21,798 bases of DNA from CAYHSW01 sp964431075. GTDB lineage: Bacteria > Patescibacteriota > Microgenomatia > JAMCZE01. Below, piece after piece: positions 19,746 through 21,798 of the stretch. Below the pieces are notes generated by a model that was not told where the DNA came from, did not search any database, and saw only the letters and a program-made list of their open reading frames with translations. The position numbers and the translations under genes are program-made. Where the stretch lies: NCBI GenBank assembly GCA_964431075.1, contig CAYSID010000016.1, forward strand, positions 1 to 21,798, written 5' to 3'. Within the stretch, counting starts at the first letter, position 1; every line of letters begins with the position of its first letter.

Positions 19746-20693
19746 ATGATGAAAAATCCTGCCCCGGGAGGCCTAAAGTTTTCCGTGTCCAATCATCTTA
19801 AAAAACTCGCCAAAAAATCGCCGGCGGTGTACCGCGAGTTTTATCCATCGCCCGAAGAATATAAATGTACTGTAAATTCTTATGACGATCCGTTGGTTGA
19901 AAACGAACACGTCGCCACAAAAGGACTGGTGTATAAATACCCTGGCCGGGTGTTAATCTTGCTGACCATGACCTGTGCGGCTTATTGTCGGTTTTGCACC
20001 CGGCGGAGAGTAGTTTCGGATATTATTGGCGGGTTGGTTACTCGATCGGATATTCGCAACATGGAGAAATTTCTTCGTGCGCATGAGGAAATTAACGAAT
20101 TAATTTTCTCCGGCGGCGATCCTCTAACCACTCCCGATTTATTAATTTACGCATTAAAAAAACTTTCAAAATTAAAACAAATAAAAATCGTAAGAATTCA
20201 CACCCGCATCCCCGTCTCAAATCCAAAACTTTTAAACTTTAAACTTTTAAACTTAATTAAATTAATTAAACAACCGGTTTATGTGTCAGTACATTTTGAG
20301 CATCCGGACGAGCTAACGCCAGAAACCATCGACGCTGTCAATAGACTGCGTAAGGCCGGGGCAATTTTACTATCCCAATCCGTATTTCTAAAAGGAGTTA
20401 ACGACTCTTACCCTATTCTCTTTGCCCTGTTCTCTGCTCTCTCAACTCATGGCATTCGTCCATATTATATCTTCAGGTGCGACCCCGTCCGCGGAGCCGA
20501 ACATTTTATTGTTGACTTTGAAAAAGAAATTGAAATAATGACCAAACTGCGATCGACTCTTTCCGGCATTGCCTGTCCTTTATATGTCATCGATACCCCG
20601 AACGGCTCCGGCAAAATCCCCGTACCCCTTAACTTCTGGTCCTTCAATCACAAATCATTTGAAGATTATAATAAGAAAGAGATTGTCGTGTAA
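19746..20693 (+). CDS. KamA-family radical SAM protein (lysine 2,3-aminomutase-like / EpmB-like)
   Basis: 315 aa. The cluster motif CAAYCRFC (Cys77, Cys81, Cys84) binds 4Fe-4S and SAM; LIFSGGDPLTTPD is the SAM-binding GGDPL element; the C-terminal NGSGKIPVP carries the Lys (about 290) that binds PLP. IHTRIPVSNP and QSVFLKGVND are further KamA signatures. Members move the amino group of lysine between carbons, either free lysine or on EF-P (EpmB); no efp or epmA is in the window, so the substrate is open. Free-lysine aminomutases are usually longer (about 400 aa); this size is closer to EpmB. The start is chosen from the -10 box; an ATG at 19731 is possible. Confidence 0.88.
   Translation: MMKNPAPGGLKFSVSNHLKKLAKKSPAVYREFYPSPEEYKCTVNSYDDPLVENEHVATKGLVYKYPGRVLILLTMTCAAYCRFCTRRRVVSDIIGGLVTRSDIRNMEKFLRAHEEINELIFSGGDPLTTPDLLIYALKKLSKLKQIKIVRIHTRIPVSNPKLLNFKLLNLIKLIKQPVYVSVHFEHPDELTPETIDAVNRLRKAGAILLSQSVFLKGVNDSYPILFALFSALSTHGIRPYYIFRCDPVRGAEHFIVDFEKEIEIMTKLRSTLSGIACPLYVIDTPNGSGKIPVPLNFWSFNHKSFEDYNKKEIVV
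20226..20254 (+). repeat. 15-bp-period tandem repeat inside the kamA-like gene
   Basis: AAACTTTTAAACTT at 20226-20239 and again at 20241-20254. The period of 15 keeps the frame and gives a duplicated KLLNF/KLLNL peptide. Confidence 0.75.
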
Positions 20694-20723
20694 CGTCACT
20701 CTGGCTTGTCCAGAATCCATAAA

Positions 20724-20752
20724 CTGGCAAAATAAACTAAATAGCATATAAT
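20724..20752 (+). promoter_or_regulatory. Promoter of the repeat-interrupted small ORF
   Basis: CTGGCA (20724-20729), 17 bp, consensus TATAAT (20747-20752). An ATG follows at once (20753) and another at 20759, the latter at the expected transcription start. Confidence 0.7.
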
Positions 20753-20758
20753 ATGGAC

Positions 20759-21002
20759 ATGGCGGGAAGAAAGAAAGAAAGAAAGAAAGAAAGGGTGGGA
20801 CAAAGATAATTCAAGAGTCTGGTCTCTTGAACAGCAATTTATAGCCGATCCTGAATTGGCTGCCGTACAACGTCAAGAAATGGAAAATCTGAGAAAGAGA
20901 CACCCGCTTCCCAATAGTGATAAGTCCCTAGCCACCGAAGATTTCCTTCTGGTAAGAACACAACGAGCGATCAAGATGGAAGCGGAAAAAATGGTTACTT
21001 GA
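20759..21002 (+). pseudogene. Small ORF put out of frame by a GAAA tract (putative phase-variable gene)
   Basis: From the ATG at 20759 (or 20753) the frame runs MAGRKKERKKERVGQR and stops right after the repeat. The other frame stays open from the repeat to a TGA at 21000-21002 and gives a coherent charged sequence (WDKDNSRVWSLEQQFIADPE, then LAAVQRQEMENLRKRH, ending AIKMEAEKMVT). Removing one GAAA unit, or adding two, joins the halves into a protein of about 79 aa. The product is not recognised; it is hydrophilic and helical. A strong promoter precedes it. The alternatives are a decayed gene or a miscounted repeat. It fills most of the gap between the kamA-like gene and endonuclease IV. Confidence 0.6.
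20767..20793 (+). repeat. Tetranucleotide microsatellite (GAAA)6
   Basis: G occurs every fourth base from 20769 to 20793 with AAA between, six full units. It lies 8 bp after the start of the ATG at 20759. Confidence 0.95.
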
Positions 21003-21066
21003 AAATTGCGTCGCGCAAAAAAATACCGTCAAACAAATGCTACGACGTTTCATTGATCTCGACGTG
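21003..21066. other. Short intergenic stretch
   Basis: Contains a small hairpin TTGCG-TCG-CGCAA (about 21005-21017). Read on the minus strand it is followed by TTTTC, so it could be a weak terminator for endonuclease IV. Nothing else seen. Confidence 0.3.
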
Positions 21067-21798
21067 CTACGGCATAGATATAGCAAATAATCGTTTTACT
21101 ATTTGAATATTTTGTTTATCTGGTCCATTATTATCAAAACCTGGCACTTCTAAAATAAACGGCAAATGACTTAGATTAGGATTATTCACTATCATCTTAA
21201 AATCTTCAAGTCCTATTTTGCCTTGCCCGATGTTCTCATGCCGGTCGCGGCCGGAGCCGAAGGGATCGCGGGAGTCGTTAAGATGAATAAGCTCCACTTT
21301 GTCAAAAAACGACAATTTTTCCATCTCTTCAAACCTGATTCCAGCGGCAAACAGATGGCAGGTGTCCAGACAAACCCGCACCCGCGGGCTGCCCAACATC
21401 TTCAAGATCTCTTCCATCTCCCCCATTGTCCGGCCGATTTTTTTGTTTCCGGCATTTTCAATAATAAACAGGGTTTCCGGCGGCGTTTTTTCCAAAATCT
21501 CCCTGATATTATTGAATAAAATCTCGTCAATAAACCCCGAACCCAGATGAACGACCGAGCCTTTAACCCCCAATTTGGCCGCCAGATTTAACTCCGCAAT
21601 CAACGACTGCTTGGACTTTCTCCCAATTTCCCTTTTGTCGGCCAGATTAATTAAGTAACTGGCATGAAAATAAACCGGCGACAAGCTGAACCGGAAGTTA
21701 ATCTTGGAATCGGGCAAACTCCAGCCACGGGGCGAGGAGGAAAATATCTGCAGGCAGTTGCCGCCCATTTCCTTAATCCGCCGCTGGGCCTGATCAAA
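21067..21798 (-). CDS. nfo: Endonuclease IV (AP endonuclease), 5' end outside the window
   Basis: Zinc-dependent enzyme of base-excision repair that cuts at abasic sites. The 244 visible codons include the whole metal site in order: FHASYLINLA, VVHLGSG, IIENAGNK, CLDTCHLFAAG, LIHLNDS, GRDRHENIGQG and ILEVPGF, corresponding to the His, Glu and Asp ligands of the trinuclear zinc centre. The frame stays open to the window edge (preceded by FDQAQRRIKE), so about 25-30 N-terminal residues are missing compared with the usual 280-285. No frameshift or odd residue seen. Confidence 0.95.
   Translation of the reverse strand, partial: FDQAQRRIKEMGGNCLQIFSSSPRGWSLPDSKINFRFSLSPVYFHASYLINLADKREIGRKSKQSLIAELNLAAKLGVKGSVVHLGSGFIDEILFNNIREILEKTPPETLFIIENAGNKKIGRTMGEMEEILKMLGSPRVRVCLDTCHLFAAGIRFEEMEKLSFFDKVELIHLNDSRDPFGSGRDRHENIGQGKIGLEDFKMIVNNPNLSHLPFILEVPGFDNNGPDKQNIQIVKRLFAISMP

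Noticed and set aside
20694..20720. Terminator hairpin TCTGG-CTTGT-CCAGA after the kamA-like gene
   Set aside because: The stem is short and no T run follows, so there is no support beyond the stem itself.
1..21798. Use of an alternative genetic code (TGA as glycine)
   Set aside because: TGA is the stop at many ATGA gene junctions, and the proteins end at expected lengths.

Overview
The window looks like a chromosomal segment of an uncultivated Patescibacteria (CPR) bacterium, possibly of the Microgenomates lineage. The signs are short core proteins (PrmC without its N-terminal domain, a 96-residue MreD), tightly packed genes with ATGA start/stop overlaps, two stand-alone PaaX/Cas2-fold regulators, a sortase paired with an unusual OmpR-type winged-helix protein, and a Wzy/WaaL-type ligase. 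TGA is a normal stop (it ends many ATGA-coupled genes), which argues against the lineages that read TGA as glycine. The lineage call is inference.

Layout. 1-1180: a PaaX-like regulator (minus) and a divergent small unknown gene. 1142-5202 (minus): a cell-elongation operon, LMW phosphatase (frameshifted) - mreB - mreC - mreD - mrdA/PBP2. 5226-5886: a second, shorter PaaX/Cas2-fold regulator flanked by two nearly identical 36-bp palindromes, each lying over promoter elements. 5904-9846 (plus): O-antigen ligase/polymerase with a TPR-like tail, two small lycopene-cyclase-like membrane proteins, a PAP2-like membrane protein and PrmC, nearly all translationally coupled. 9865-12971 (plus): def - GT2 - GT2 - fmt. 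12920-14850 (minus): three unrecognised genes. 14908-16434 (plus): regulator and sortase, the latter overlapping pyrD antisense by 120 bp. 16315-17581 (minus): rpmB-pyrD. 17596-18060: a GxxExxY-family gene between inverted repeat arms. 18073-19633 (plus): site-2 protease and a lipoprotein. 19642-19725 (minus): tRNA-Tyr. 19746-20693: KamA-type radical SAM protein. 20753-21002: a small ORF split by a (GAAA)6 tract next to its start. 21067-end (minus): endonuclease IV (5' end outside the window).

How it fits together. The segment is mostly envelope biology (elongasome, surface glycan assembly, sortase, lipoprotein, site-2 protease) mixed with translation functions (Def, Fmt, PrmC, bL28, tRNA-Tyr). 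The strongest system-level idea is that the 193-aa Cas2-fold repressor controls itself, the elongasome operon and the surface-glycan operon through its two palindromes. Three further sequence-level themes recur: -10 boxes placed 5-9 nt before the start codon (apparent leaderless mRNAs), palindromic or low-complexity inserts carried in frame inside core genes, and repeat-mediated frame breaks (C8 run, GAAA tract).
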